Positions 1-4,811 are shown, counted from the first letter of the stretch. The stretch is 12,255 bases of DNA from DAOTVS01 sp034436375 (GCA_034436375.1 DAOTVS010000294.1:1-12255); one strand, 5' to 3'. The notes: generated from the sequence alone by a model not told the origin. Numbers and translations: made by a program.

Positions 1-28
1 ATGAACATTAACAATTTATTCCCGTAAC
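1..28 (+). repeat. Left terminal inverted repeat of the IS630 element
   Basis: This 28-bp end pairs with 1278-1305, with one mismatch at position 19 (T here, C in the other copy). It contains the TAA stop of the transposase (16-18, - strand). The repeat could extend left of the window, but the matching right end is followed at once by TA, so position 1 is probably the true tip. Confidence 0.9.
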
Positions 29-969
29 GGTTGCATGTCCTGGATTCTTGAAAGAGCTGAGTGGTATAGCTTCTCTGGGTCTTGCAGGCCAACGTATCGT
101 AGCAGATCGCGCGAGGCTTGGGCAAACTGATCCAGAAAGCGCACCACCCTCTGTCGCAATCCTGGCCAGTCATCCGCCTTCCGGTGCAGGTGCAGTTCAT
201 CCTGTCTTAGCTTGCGCCACAGCTTCTCGATCGGGTTGGCCCATGAGGCATAGGTGGGCAACGGCACCAGTTGGATCGGCAGATTGTAAGGCTTGGTGAG
301 GCCGCTGGGCTCTTTGGGCCAGTCAGGCGGTAGATGGAGCGGATACCTGAAGTTCTGCGGCTCTAGAGCGGCCAGCACGTCTGGGTGAAAGTGACAAGGC
401 CAGTTGTCTACAACCATGTATATGGTTTGGGCTGTCGGATAGGCATCGCGCACCTGGCAGAGGAAGGCAATCAGATGCCTCAGGCGCAACTGCTGTTTCT
501 GGATGTAGACAACGCGGCCCGTCCAGATGTCAATTGCGGCTGAAACGCGCCACGAGTTGTTGCTATGGTAGCTCCGCTCGGCCAAAGGCTGCTGGTGCCC
601 GCTGATTTCGTAAGCTGAGGCCAAAGTGGGCTGGCGGTAGAAGGTGAATTCGTCTTGGAAAAGCACAATCACCAGTTCGGGATCCACCTTCGAGCGTTGG
701 ACGTGTACATGAATGTCATGGAGTTTGGCCAGGTAGTCTGGATCCGGACTGTGAATGTGGTCGCGAGCTCGTTTGTAGTGAATGTCCAGGCGCTTGAGCA
801 AGCGCGAAAGGCCGGCTACCGTACGCAGCCGTAGCCAGTCGCAGACCTTCTTCAAGCTTTGCAGGGACCAGCGCGTACGATCCACATCGAACTGTCGGGG
901 GGCACGGTGCACAATATGCGATAGGGCCTCCTGAGCACTGTTGGCATCAGCGTAGCGAGGGGGAAAAAG
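16..969 (-). CDS. IS630-family transposase, catalytic frame (orfB)
   Basis: This is about 317 residues of RNase H-fold DDE transposase. The three acidic motifs are visible: FQDEFTFY (first Asp), VVDNWPCHF (second Asp) and NPIEKLWRKLR (Glu). The frame stays open upstream to 1242, but there it only shadows orfA, so the biologically used part begins near the T5C5 run at 959-968. Joining orfA through its Ala codon at 970-968 to this frame gives a protein of about 405 residues. The join needs a net +1 (or -2) shift, by ribosomal frameshifting or by polymerase slippage. An ancestral single-base deletion is the alternative. The catalytic residues look intact. Confidence 0.8.
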   Translation of the reverse strand, partial: LFPPRYADANSAQEALSHIVHRAPRQFDVDRTRWSLQSLKKVCDWLRLRTVAGLSRLLKRLDIHYKRARDHIHSPDPDYLAKLHDIHVHVQRSKVDPELVIVLFQDEFTFYRQPTLASAYEISGHQQPLAERSYHSNNSWRVSAAIDIWTGRVVYIQKQQLRLRHLIAFLCQVRDAYPTAQTIYMVVDNWPCHFHPDVLAALEPQNFRYPLHLPPDWPKEPSGLTKPYNLPIQLVPLPTYASWANPIEKLWRKLRQDELHLHRKADDWPGLRQRVVRFLDQFAQASRDLLRYVGLQDPEKLYHSALSRIQDMQPLRE

Positions 970-1231
970 CGGGCTTTCGCCCGCGTCCTGGACGAATGTA
1001 CAGTGCTTTGAGGCCGCCGCCGCGGTAGCGCTTGACCCAATCATACACAGTGTCGGGCAAGCGGGGCTTGAGCAAGCCGTGGAGAGCGACATCACGAGCG
1101 GACCTGCCGCCGGCGACCTTGAGGATAGCGGCAGCTCGTTCGCGAATGTAAGGCAGGGAATGCTTATCGCGCGCGTGCTCGAGTTCGAGGATCTGTTGGG
1201 CGGAGAGGACGATGCAGAGTGATCTGGCCAT
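947..1231 (-). CDS. IS630-family transposase, N-terminal frame (orfA)
   Basis: This is a 94-residue frame carrying the DNA-binding helix-turn-helix half of an IS630-type transposase, with IRERAAAILKVAGGRSARDVA and the later VYDWVKRYRGGGLKAL typical of that region. I chose the ATG at 1231, beginning MARSL, because AGGAGG lies at 1247-1242 with a 10-base spacer; frames opening further upstream start inside the terminal repeat. The frame stops at 947-949, shortly after a T5C5 run. The catalytic half lies in the next frame, so this product alone could bind DNA but not transpose. It could act as a regulator or be one half of a frameshifted fusion. Confidence 0.75.
   Translation of the reverse strand: MARSLCIVLSAQQILELEHARDKHSLPYIRERAAAILKVAGGRSARDVALHGLLKPRLPDTVYDWVKRYRGGGLKALYIRPGRGRKPAFSPSLR
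959..968 (-). other. Candidate frameshift/slippage site TTTTTCCCCC in the transposase
   Basis: On the coding strand five T are followed by five C, read GCT TTT TCC CCC in orfA and CTT TTT CCC CCT in orfB. It lies only 10 bases before the orfA stop, where the two halves of the protein naturally join. Loss of one base by slippage on either run restores a single frame. No experiment is implied; this is position and sequence only. Confidence 0.5.
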
Positions 1232-1277
1232 GGCATCAGCACCTCCTACCAAACATAACACTTGACCAGCAACCAAG

Positions 1278-1305
1278 GTTACGGGAGTAAATTGTTAATG
1301 TTCAT
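1278..1305 (-). repeat. Right terminal inverted repeat of the IS630 element
   Basis: It is the reverse complement of bases 1-28 with one mismatch. Similarity fades just inside both ends. The flanking TA at 1306-1307 is the presumed target-site dinucleotide. The transposase promoter should lie at or just inside this end, but I could not identify convincing -35/-10 boxes. Confidence 0.9.
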
Positions 1306-1389
1306 TAGCCGCTCAAGCCGGTTGGTCAGGCCCATCACTTGTAGCAGCGTTGCTCAACGCCTTGCATGCTCAAGCGTCTTGAGCGGCTA
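1306..1389. repeat. TA-bounded 84-bp inverted-repeat element (MITE-like)
   Basis: The ends TAGCCGCTCAAG (1306-1317) and CTTGAGCGGCTA (1378-1389) are perfect 12-bp inverted repeats, and both tips are TA. Inside is a small hairpin GCGTTG-CT-CAACGC (1347-1360). The right end also forms GCGGCT-AA-AGCCGC (1383-1396). There is no coding potential. It could be a miniature element or part of a family of dispersed intergenic repeats. The IS630 element was inserted exactly at its left TA, or the first two bases are simply the IS target duplication. Confidence 0.55.
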
Positions 1390-1437
1390 AAGCCGCCACT
1401 ACGACACGAGCGTCAAGCGGCATCCAAATGGCGCCGG

Positions 1438-1515
1438 GTGCCATGAGGCACTGAGCAGGAGCTTCGCCCTCCCGATCATACGCATCGCGCGCCTTTGGGA
1501 GAGCGAGGCTCCTGC
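1438..1515. repeat. REP-like hairpin repeats upstream of the reductase gene
   Basis: GCAGGAGCTTCGCCCTCCC (1455-1473) pairs imperfectly with GGGAGAGCGAGGCTCCTGC (1497-1515), giving a 19-bp imperfect stem with a 23-base loop. Just before it is a small hairpin GTGCC-ATGA-GGCAC (1438-1451). The imperfect arms and intergenic position fit a dispersed palindromic repeat. A role as an upstream activator site for the sigma-54 promoter at 1537 is possible but not favoured. Confidence 0.5.
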
Positions 1516-1536
1516 CGAACCGCGTTGACTCCAGCA

Positions 1537-1552
1537 TGGCATAGCTCTTGCA
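1537..1552 (+). promoter_or_regulatory. Probable sigma-54 (-24/-12) promoter for the aldo/keto reductase
   Basis: TGGCATAGCTCTTGCA matches the sigma-54 consensus TGGCACR-N4-TTGCW except T for C at the sixth base. The invariant GG (1538-1539) and GC (1550-1551) are 12 bp apart, as required. Expected transcription starts near 1563, leaving a leader of about 34 bases that includes the ribosome binding site. A second such promoter precedes the next gene, which strengthens both calls. Confidence 0.6.
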
Positions 1553-1596
1553 GCCGAGGCGATCATCACGCAAGAGCAGCCTGTTGGAGGAGAGGA

Positions 1597-2508
1597 ATGA
1601 GTTCCAGCGGCAACATGCCCTACCGCACTCTCGGCCGTACGGGGGAGCGGGTTTCGCTCATTGGCATCGGCGGCGCTCATCTGGGCAAGCCCAACGAGCA
1701 AGAGGCCATCCGCATCGTGCGCACCGCCCTCGACCAGGGGGTGAGCTTTATCGACAACTCGTGGGATTACCACGGCGGCGCCAGCGAGGAGCGTGTGGGC
1801 AAGGCCCTGCGCGACGGCTACCGTCAGAAAGCCTTTGTTATGACCAAGCTCGACTCGCGCAGCCGGCAGGGCGCGCAAAAGCAGCTCGAGGAATCGCTGC
1901 GCCGCCTGGGGGTAGAGACCATCGACCTGCTCCAGATTCACGAGGTGATCCGCCCCGAGGACCCGGACCGCGTCTTTGCGCCGGGCGGGGACCTGGAGGC
2001 TCTCCTCGAGGCACAGCGAGCGGGCAAGGTACGCTACATCGGCTTTACCGGCCACAAGGACCCGGCCATTCACCTCAAGATGCTGGATACGGCCTTTGCC
2101 CACGGTCTGACCTTTGATACGGTGCAGATGCCCCTCAACGTCATGGACGCCCATTTCCGCAGCTTTGAGGCCAAGGTGCTGCCGGTGCTGCTTCAGCATA
2201 ACATCGGTGTGCTGGGGATGAAACCCCTGGCCGGTGGGCACATCCTGGAGAGCGGTGCCGTGACCGCCATCGAATGCCTGCACTATGCCATGAACCTGCC
2301 CGTCTCCGTGGTCATCACCGGCTGCGAGTCGATGTCGGTCCTGGAGCAGGCCCTGGAAGCCGCGCGGCTCTTCCGCCCCCTCAGCGAGGAGCAGGTCTCG
2401 GCCCTGCTGGCGCGAACGGCGCGGGCTGCCGCCGATGGACGATATGAGCCGTACAAGACGAGTCACGGCTATGACAGCACCGCTCACCACCCACAGTGGC
2501 TGGCCTGA
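1597..2508 (+). CDS. Aldo/keto reductase family oxidoreductase
   Basis: This is a 303-residue soluble protein of the aldo/keto reductase TIM-barrel family, predicted to reduce aldehydes or ketones with NAD(P)H. The catalytic tetrad is present: Asp53 and Tyr58 in FIDNSWDYHGG, Lys84 in VMTKLD, and His115 in LLQIHE. The N-terminal YRTLGRTGERVSLIGIGG is typical of the family. The length is normal and there is no C-terminal ferredoxin domain, unlike some relatives in anaerobes. I chose the ATG at 1597 because GGAGG lies at 1587-1591 with a 5-base spacer; the open frame starts upstream in repeat DNA without a ribosome site. The substrate cannot be deduced. It is transcribed alone, probably from the -24/-12 promoter at 1537. 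Confidence 0.9.
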   Translation: MSSSGNMPYRTLGRTGERVSLIGIGGAHLGKPNEQEAIRIVRTALDQGVSFIDNSWDYHGGASEERVGKALRDGYRQKAFVMTKLDSRSRQGAQKQLEESLRRLGVETIDLLQIHEVIRPEDPDRVFAPGGDLEALLEAQRAGKVRYIGFTGHKDPAIHLKMLDTAFAHGLTFDTVQMPLNVMDAHFRSFEAKVLPVLLQHNIGVLGMKPLAGGHILESGAVTAIECLHYAMNLPVSVVITGCESMSVLEQALEAARLFRPLSEEQVSALLARTARAAADGRYEPYKTSHGYDSTAHHPQWLA

Positions 2509-2530
2509 GGGGTGAGGGCAAAAACGGTAA

Positions 2531-2546
2531 TGGCACGAATCTTGCT
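2531..2546 (+). promoter_or_regulatory. Sigma-54 (-24/-12) promoter for the Hsp20 gene
   Basis: TGGCACGAATCTTGCT fits the sigma-54 consensus TGGCACG-N4-TTGCW at every specified base. GG is at 2532-2533 and GC at 2544-2545. Transcription would start near 2557, about 36 bases before the ATG. It lies 23 bases after the aldo/keto reductase stop. An activator of the NtrC type would be needed; none is encoded in the window. Confidence 0.75.
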
Positions 2547-2592
2547 TACAGGCTATGCACGGTAACAATGCGGCTAAGGAGGTCGGGCGTTC

Positions 2593-3015
2593 ATGGCGCG
2601 GATTTCTCCCTGGTATCCGGGAGTGCGAAGCTGGGCGCCCTGGAAGCCGGGCGGCAGGGGCGTTGATGCCGACTGGGACCAGGAGTTGCCGGTCAACATC
2701 TATGACACTGCGGAGACCTGGGTCGTGACGGCGCCTGTGCCGGGTATGGAACAGGGCGACGTGCAATTGACCTGTGAGGGCAACGCGATCGAGATTAGTG
2801 CTGAGCCCAAAGGATTCCCACAGTTGCCCAAGGACTACCTGCTGCACGAGTGGGCCGCGGGGCCTTATCACCGCCGGATCGAGCTGCCCGCTGAGGTCGA
2901 GGCCACCCACTGCGATGCCTCAGTCGCCGCCGGGATGCTCGTCGTCCGCATTCGCAAGCCCGAGTGGGAGCGGACAGTACACATCCCCGTTCAGGCAGTG
3001 AGCGCGAAAAAGTAA
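2593..3015 (+). CDS. Hsp20/alpha-crystallin family small heat-shock protein
   Basis: This is a 140-residue small heat-shock protein, an ATP-independent holdase that binds unfolding proteins in the cytoplasm. The alpha-crystallin domain spans about residues 33-130: it opens with LPVNIYDTAETWVVTAPVPG and holds the conserved A-x-x-x-x-GMLVVRIRKP near its end. A C-terminal I-P-V motif (VHIPVQ), of the type used for oligomer assembly, follows. The N-terminal arm is short and rich in Trp and Pro. The ATG at 2593 has AAGGAGG at 2576-2582, spacer 10. The gene is the first behind a consensus -24/-12 promoter, an unusual mode of control for this family, and is followed by hairpins at 3024 and 3158. Confidence 0.93.
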   Translation: MARISPWYPGVRSWAPWKPGGRGVDADWDQELPVNIYDTAETWVVTAPVPGMEQGDVQLTCEGNAIEISAEPKGFPQLPKDYLLHEWAAGPYHRRIELPAEVEATHCDASVAAGMLVVRIRKPEWERTVHIPVQAVSAKK

Positions 3016-3023
3016 CCTGTTCT

Positions 3024-3042
3024 GGCTTCCGCTGCGGAAGCC
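3024..3042 (+). terminator. Small hairpin after the Hsp20 gene, possible terminator
   Basis: GGCTTCCG-CTG-CGGAAGCC forms an 8-bp stem with a 3-base loop 8 bases after the stop codon. There is no T-run after it, so it is a weak candidate for intrinsic termination and may instead protect the mRNA 3' end. Confidence 0.4.
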
Positions 3043-3157
3043 GGGTTGGGCCGGCCTAGCTGGCATCCAGCCCGATTGAGGCGCTGCTGGTTGTGCCCTG
3101 ATCCGGTACCGCCGGCAGCCCTCCTCCCTTTCTCGGGACGAGTGTCGTACCTTGCCA

Positions 3158-3206
3158 CAGATGGGCCCCGGTAGAGCAGCACCATCGCTCTGCTGGGGCC
3201 TGTCTG
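3158..3206 (+). terminator. Long interrupted stem-loop followed by TTTA
   Basis: Three paired blocks are separated by symmetric internal loops: CAGA/TCTG, then GGCCCC/GGGGCC, then AGAGC/GCTCT, around a 9-base loop (3178-3186). The 2x2 and 3x3 loops keep the arms in register. The run TTTA follows at 3207. It probably ends the Hsp20 transcript before the ferredoxin promoter at 3250. The rest of 3043-3249 shows nothing else I can support. Confidence 0.5.
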
Positions 3207-3249
3207 TTTATGAGGCGACTGTCAAGGGGTTCTCCACATATTAAGCTCA

Positions 3250-3278
3250 TTGACTCACATCCCTTTCCATGGTATACT
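3250..3278 (+). promoter_or_regulatory. Sigma-70 type promoter of the ferredoxin-like gene
   Basis: TTGACT (3250-3255) and TATACT (3273-3278) are separated by exactly 17 bp. The start site is expected near 3285, inside the palindrome that follows, which suits repression by a bound protein. A further TATAAT at 3299-3304 lies within the palindrome edge but lacks a good -35 box. Confidence 0.7.
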
Positions 3279-3283
3279 CCACC

Positions 3284-3302
3284 TATACCCCATGGGGGTA
3301 TA
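3284..3302 (+). promoter_or_regulatory. TATACCCC/GGGGTATA operator, CsoR/CstR-like
   Basis: TATACCCC-ATG-GGGGTATA is a perfect 8-bp palindrome with a 3-base spacer. Operators of the CsoR/RcnR/CstR repressor family typically carry C-tract/G-tract arms bounded by TA-rich ends, so the fit is good. It covers the predicted start site of the promoter at 3250-3278, 30 bp before the ferredoxin ATG. The controlling protein and its signal (copper, nickel, persulfide) are not known from this window. Confidence 0.55.
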
Positions 3303-3332
3303 ATAGTCTGACCCGCCAGTGAAGGAGGCCCT

Positions 3333-3554
3333 ATGGCCATTACTGTAGTCAGTTACCGCTGCCCGAAAAACCACCGCTGCCCCGCCATCCGCGTCTGCCC
3401 CGCCGGCGCCATGAGCCAGAACGGTTATTCTGCTCCCATTGTTGATGAGAGCAAGTGCACCAATTGCGGCCGCTGCACCCGCGTCTGCCCCACAGGCGCC
3501 ATCCAGCGCGAAGAACGTCAAGCGACGCGAAACACACGAAGATCTGGCTTCTAG
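3333..3554 (+). CDS. Small ferredoxin-like [4Fe-4S] protein
   Basis: This 73-residue protein has one canonical cluster motif, Cys42-x2-Cys45-x2-Cys48-x3-Cys52-Pro, in CTNCGRCTRVCPTGA. The N-terminal half has three further cysteines (10, 16, 22) spaced C-x5-C-x5-CP, not the usual C-x2-C-x2-C, so it probably binds a single classical [4Fe-4S] cluster plus something less standard. It likely carries electrons in the cytoplasm. The ATG at 3333 has AAGGAGG at 3322-3328. The last dozen residues are basic and polar, beyond where the fold normally ends. It has its own promoter and operator and is separate from the hyd operon by some 700 bp, so partnership with the hydrogenase is speculation. Confidence 0.8.
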   Translation: MAITVVSYRCPKNHRCPAIRVCPAGAMSQNGYSAPIVDESKCTNCGRCTRVCPTGAIQREERQATRNTRRSGF

Positions 3555-3560
3555 TGGGCC

Positions 3561-3630
3561 CCCGCGCTGGTTTTGACGAGTACCCGTTGCCTGCAGGAGA
3601 GCAACTCTGACCCATCAAAACCGGTGCGGG
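3561..3630. repeat. Imperfect 16-bp inverted repeat after the ferredoxin gene
   Basis: CCCGCGCTGGTTTTGA (3561-3576) pairs with TCAAAACCGGTGCGGG (3615-3630) at 14 of 16 positions across a 38-base interior that itself contains GTTGC/GCAAC (3586-3590, 3601-3605). It starts seven bases after the stop codon, so it may end or stabilise that mRNA, or be another dispersed repeat. Confidence 0.45.
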
Positions 3631-3729
3631 AAGCCACTGGACTGCATCCAGGATATGGACCCTGCATGACCCACGAGGCTGCACATGTAACGCTCATCTT
3701 GGTTTTGGTATAGCAGGCAATTCTCCCCT

Positions 3730-3783
3730 ACAGATCTTGATGGACATCCGGTCGTTGAGCCGGATTGCCCCGTCAAGATCTGT
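3730..3783. repeat. 54-base two-tier hairpin in the ferredoxin-hyd gap
   Basis: ACAGATCTTGATGG (3730-3743) pairs with CCGTCAAGATCTGT (3770-3783) at 13 of 14 positions. An inner stem ATCCGG/CCGGAT lies within. A second hairpin ATGCGC-CGCTCC-GCGCAT follows at 3798-3815. There is no T-run and no open frame with coding character. The short stretch after it (about 3873-3905) repeats CTTCGTG-like words. I see no gene between 3555 and 4271. Confidence 0.5.
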
Positions 3784-3911
3784 GTGGCGGCCAGACGATG
3801 CGCCGCTCCGCGCATAGCTGCCCCCAGACATGGCAGGCAGGGCCTCCGCCCAACCCGGCGCCACACTGCACGCCCCTTCGCGTCCTTCGTGCTCCCCCTT
3901 CGTGCTTACAC

Positions 3912-3931
3912 TTTGTGCAAAGCTGCACAAA
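3912..3931 (+). promoter_or_regulatory. Rex-like operator upstream of the hyd promoter
   Basis: TTTGTGCAAAGCTGCACAAA is a perfect 8-bp palindrome with a 4-base spacer, ending 5 bp before the -35 box. Its TTGTG-N8-CACAA core equals that of Rex, the NADH/NAD+-sensing repressor whose common site is TTGTGAA-N4-TTCACAA. Rex fits well because the operon encodes an NADH-linked hydrogenase. A CRP/FNR-type protein (TGTGA-N6-TCACA) is an alternative reading. Confidence 0.6.
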
Positions 3932-3936
3932 CCCAT

Positions 3937-3965
3937 TTGACATTCCCGCCGACTCGGGGTATCAT
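3937..3965 (+). promoter_or_regulatory. Sigma-70 type promoter of the hydrogenase operon
   Basis: TTGACA (3937-3942), 17 bp, TATCAT (3960-3965) is near consensus. The start is expected at about 3972, giving a leader of about 300 bases before hydC. Rex-like sites lie on both sides, centred at 3921.5 and 3984.5. Confidence 0.75.
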
Positions 3966-3975
3966 CTAGACCACA

Positions 3976-3993
3976 TTGTGAAGAAAGGTACAA
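3976..3993 (+). promoter_or_regulatory. Second, imperfect Rex-like half-palindrome
   Basis: TTGTGAAGAAAGGTACAA has the same 18-base TTGTG-N8-xACAA plan as the upstream operator, with one mismatch (T for C) in the right half. It falls just after the predicted start. Its centre is 63 bp from the first site, about six helical turns, so two bound dimers would lie on the same DNA face. Confidence 0.4.
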
Positions 3994-4006
3994 ACTTTCA
4001 CGCTCT

Positions 4007-4093
4007 GGTAGCGCTTAACGTCAAGCCGCGCACCCTTTCCGATCTGCCAAGGCCTGGCGCGAAACCGTGCGCGGCTTGCTAAATCGCGCTACC
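4007..4093 (+). ncRNA. Structured 5' leader element of the hyd mRNA
   Basis: An outer stem GGTAGCGC/GCGCTACC (4007-4014 with 4086-4093) encloses a symmetric 7x7 internal loop and then a perfect 12-bp stem, CAAGCCGCGCAC/GTGCGCGGCTTG (4022-4033 with 4067-4078). The 33-base apical part contains a small GCCA-AGGCC-TGGC hairpin. It does not resemble a riboswitch class that I know. A mobile inverted-repeat element is an alternative explanation. Confidence 0.45.
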
Positions 4094-4135
4094 CTGCTCT
4101 GGTCCTGGGTCGCCTGGGGAATCCGGCCGCACGTG

Positions 4136-4165
4136 ACGCCCTCCCGTCGCAACAGGAGGGCGTTT
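4136..4165 (+). terminator. Terminator-like hairpin in the hyd leader (possible attenuator)
   Basis: ACGCCCTCC (4136-4144) and GGAGGGCGT (4155-4163) form a perfect 9-bp stem with a 10-base loop, followed by TT. It lies downstream of the hyd promoter but about 107 bases before the first codon, the position of an attenuator. The T-run is short, so termination would be partial at best. Confidence 0.45.
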
Positions 4166-4209
4166 GCATGCCGGGGCTCTAAGGCAGAGGGAGCTGTTGA
4201 GGCGAGTTA

Positions 4210-4238
4210 GCCGGGCTCTGCGGCGCGCAGAGCCCGGC
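4210..4238 (+). other. 13-bp GC-rich hairpin before hydC
   Basis: GCCGGGCTCTGCG (4210-4222) pairs perfectly with CGCAGAGCCCGGC (4226-4238) around a GCG loop. It ends 20 bases before the hydC ribosome binding site. There is no T-run, so it is likely to act in the RNA, for example in mRNA stability or leader folding, not as a terminator. Confidence 0.5.
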
Positions 4239-4271
4239 CCGGCGGCCACATTAGCGTTGGAGGGTACCCAA

Positions 4272-4811
4272 GTGGAGGAGAAATTGGTGAACGGCAAACC
4301 GAATGGCGAGGCGGTGAGCAAGCTCGTCGATATCGAGCGTATTATTGCCCGGCACGGCTACAAGCGCTCCGAGCTCATTGCCATCCTGCAGGAAATCCAG
4401 GAAGAGTACCATTATCTGCCCGAAGAGGCCCTGAATTACCTCGCCACAGCCCTGGGCATCTCGCCCACCACCGTTTTCGGGGTGGCCACTTTTTATGGCC
4501 AGTTCTCCCTGGATCCCAAAGGTAAATACCTGGTGCGCGTCTGCAACGGCACCGCGTGCCATGTCAAGAATTCTGAAAAGATCTACGATGCGATCTGCAA
4601 AAAGCTCCGGCTGCGCGAGGGTAAGGTGACCACATCGGATGGCCTCTTTACTCTGGAGACGGTAGCTTGCCTGGGCGCCTGCGGCATTGCCCCGGTCATG
4701 GTCATCAACGAGGTGGTGCATCCGCAGATGACCCCCGAAGCTGCCCTCACGATCATCGATACGCTCATGCAGCGCGAGGCGGAGACGATGACGGCGCTGG
4801 AGGACAGGTAA
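4272..4811 (+). CDS. hydC: NuoE-like [2Fe-2S] subunit of the bifurcating hydrogenase (HydC)
   Basis: This 179-residue protein is the small thioredoxin-like [2Fe-2S] electron carrier of the HydABC complex, homologous to complex I NuoE. The cluster ligands are Cys91 and Cys96 (VCNGTACHVK) and Cys133 and Cys137 (ACLGACGIAP). The preceding helical region, with LQEIQEEYHYLPEEALNYLA and then VFGVATFYGQFSL, is diagnostic of NuoE. Start choice: GTG at 4272 with GGAGGG at 4259-4264; GTG at 4287 with GGAGGAG at 4274-4280 is almost as good and would remove five residues. An ATG further upstream at 4164 lies in the leader hairpin region and is unlikely. It is the first gene of the operon, and its TAA directly touches the hydB ATG. 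Confidence 0.92.
   Translation: MEEKLVNGKPNGEAVSKLVDIERIIARHGYKRSELIAILQEIQEEYHYLPEEALNYLATALGISPTTVFGVATFYGQFSLDPKGKYLVRVCNGTACHVKNSEKIYDAICKKLRLREGKVTTSDGLFTLETVACLGACGIAPVMVINEVVHPQMTPEAALTIIDTLMQREAETMTALEDR

Larger units (their letters stand above)
1..1305 (-). mobile_element. IS630-family insertion sequence, complete or nearly so
   Basis: The two ends are near-perfect inverted repeats: bases 1-28 match the reverse complement of 1278-1305 at 27 of 28 positions. Between them lies one transposase on the - strand, split over two frames, with an IS630/Tc1-type DDE core. The base pair after the right end is TA (1306-1307), as expected for the TA target duplication of this family; the left flank lies outside the window, so the duplication cannot be confirmed. 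The transposase stop codon sits inside the left terminal repeat. The element lies in intergenic repeat DNA and breaks no visible gene. Confidence 0.9.

Noticed and set aside
970..1242. N-terminal extension of the transposase catalytic frame starting at GTG 1242
   Set aside because: This part is Ser/Pro-rich and shadows the real DNA-binding frame; the used protein enters this frame near the T5C5 run.
1455..1515. CRISPR-like repeat
   Set aside because: It is only one imperfect inverted pair, with no direct repeats at regular spacing; no CRISPR array was seen anywhere in the window.
1399..2910. 503-codon open frame on the - strand across the reductase and Hsp20 genes
   Set aside because: It is antisense to two well-supported genes with good starts, has no recognisable domain, and its residue make-up is typical of GC-rich shadow frames.
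3694..4082. About 100-codon open frames on both strands in the gap before hydC
   Set aside because: No ribosome sites or recognisable motifs; they run through hairpins, operators and the promoter.
4164..4271. ATG at 4164 as the hydC start
   Set aside because: It would add 36 Arg/Ala-rich residues translated through the leader hairpins, and GTG 4272 or 4287 has a good ribosome site.
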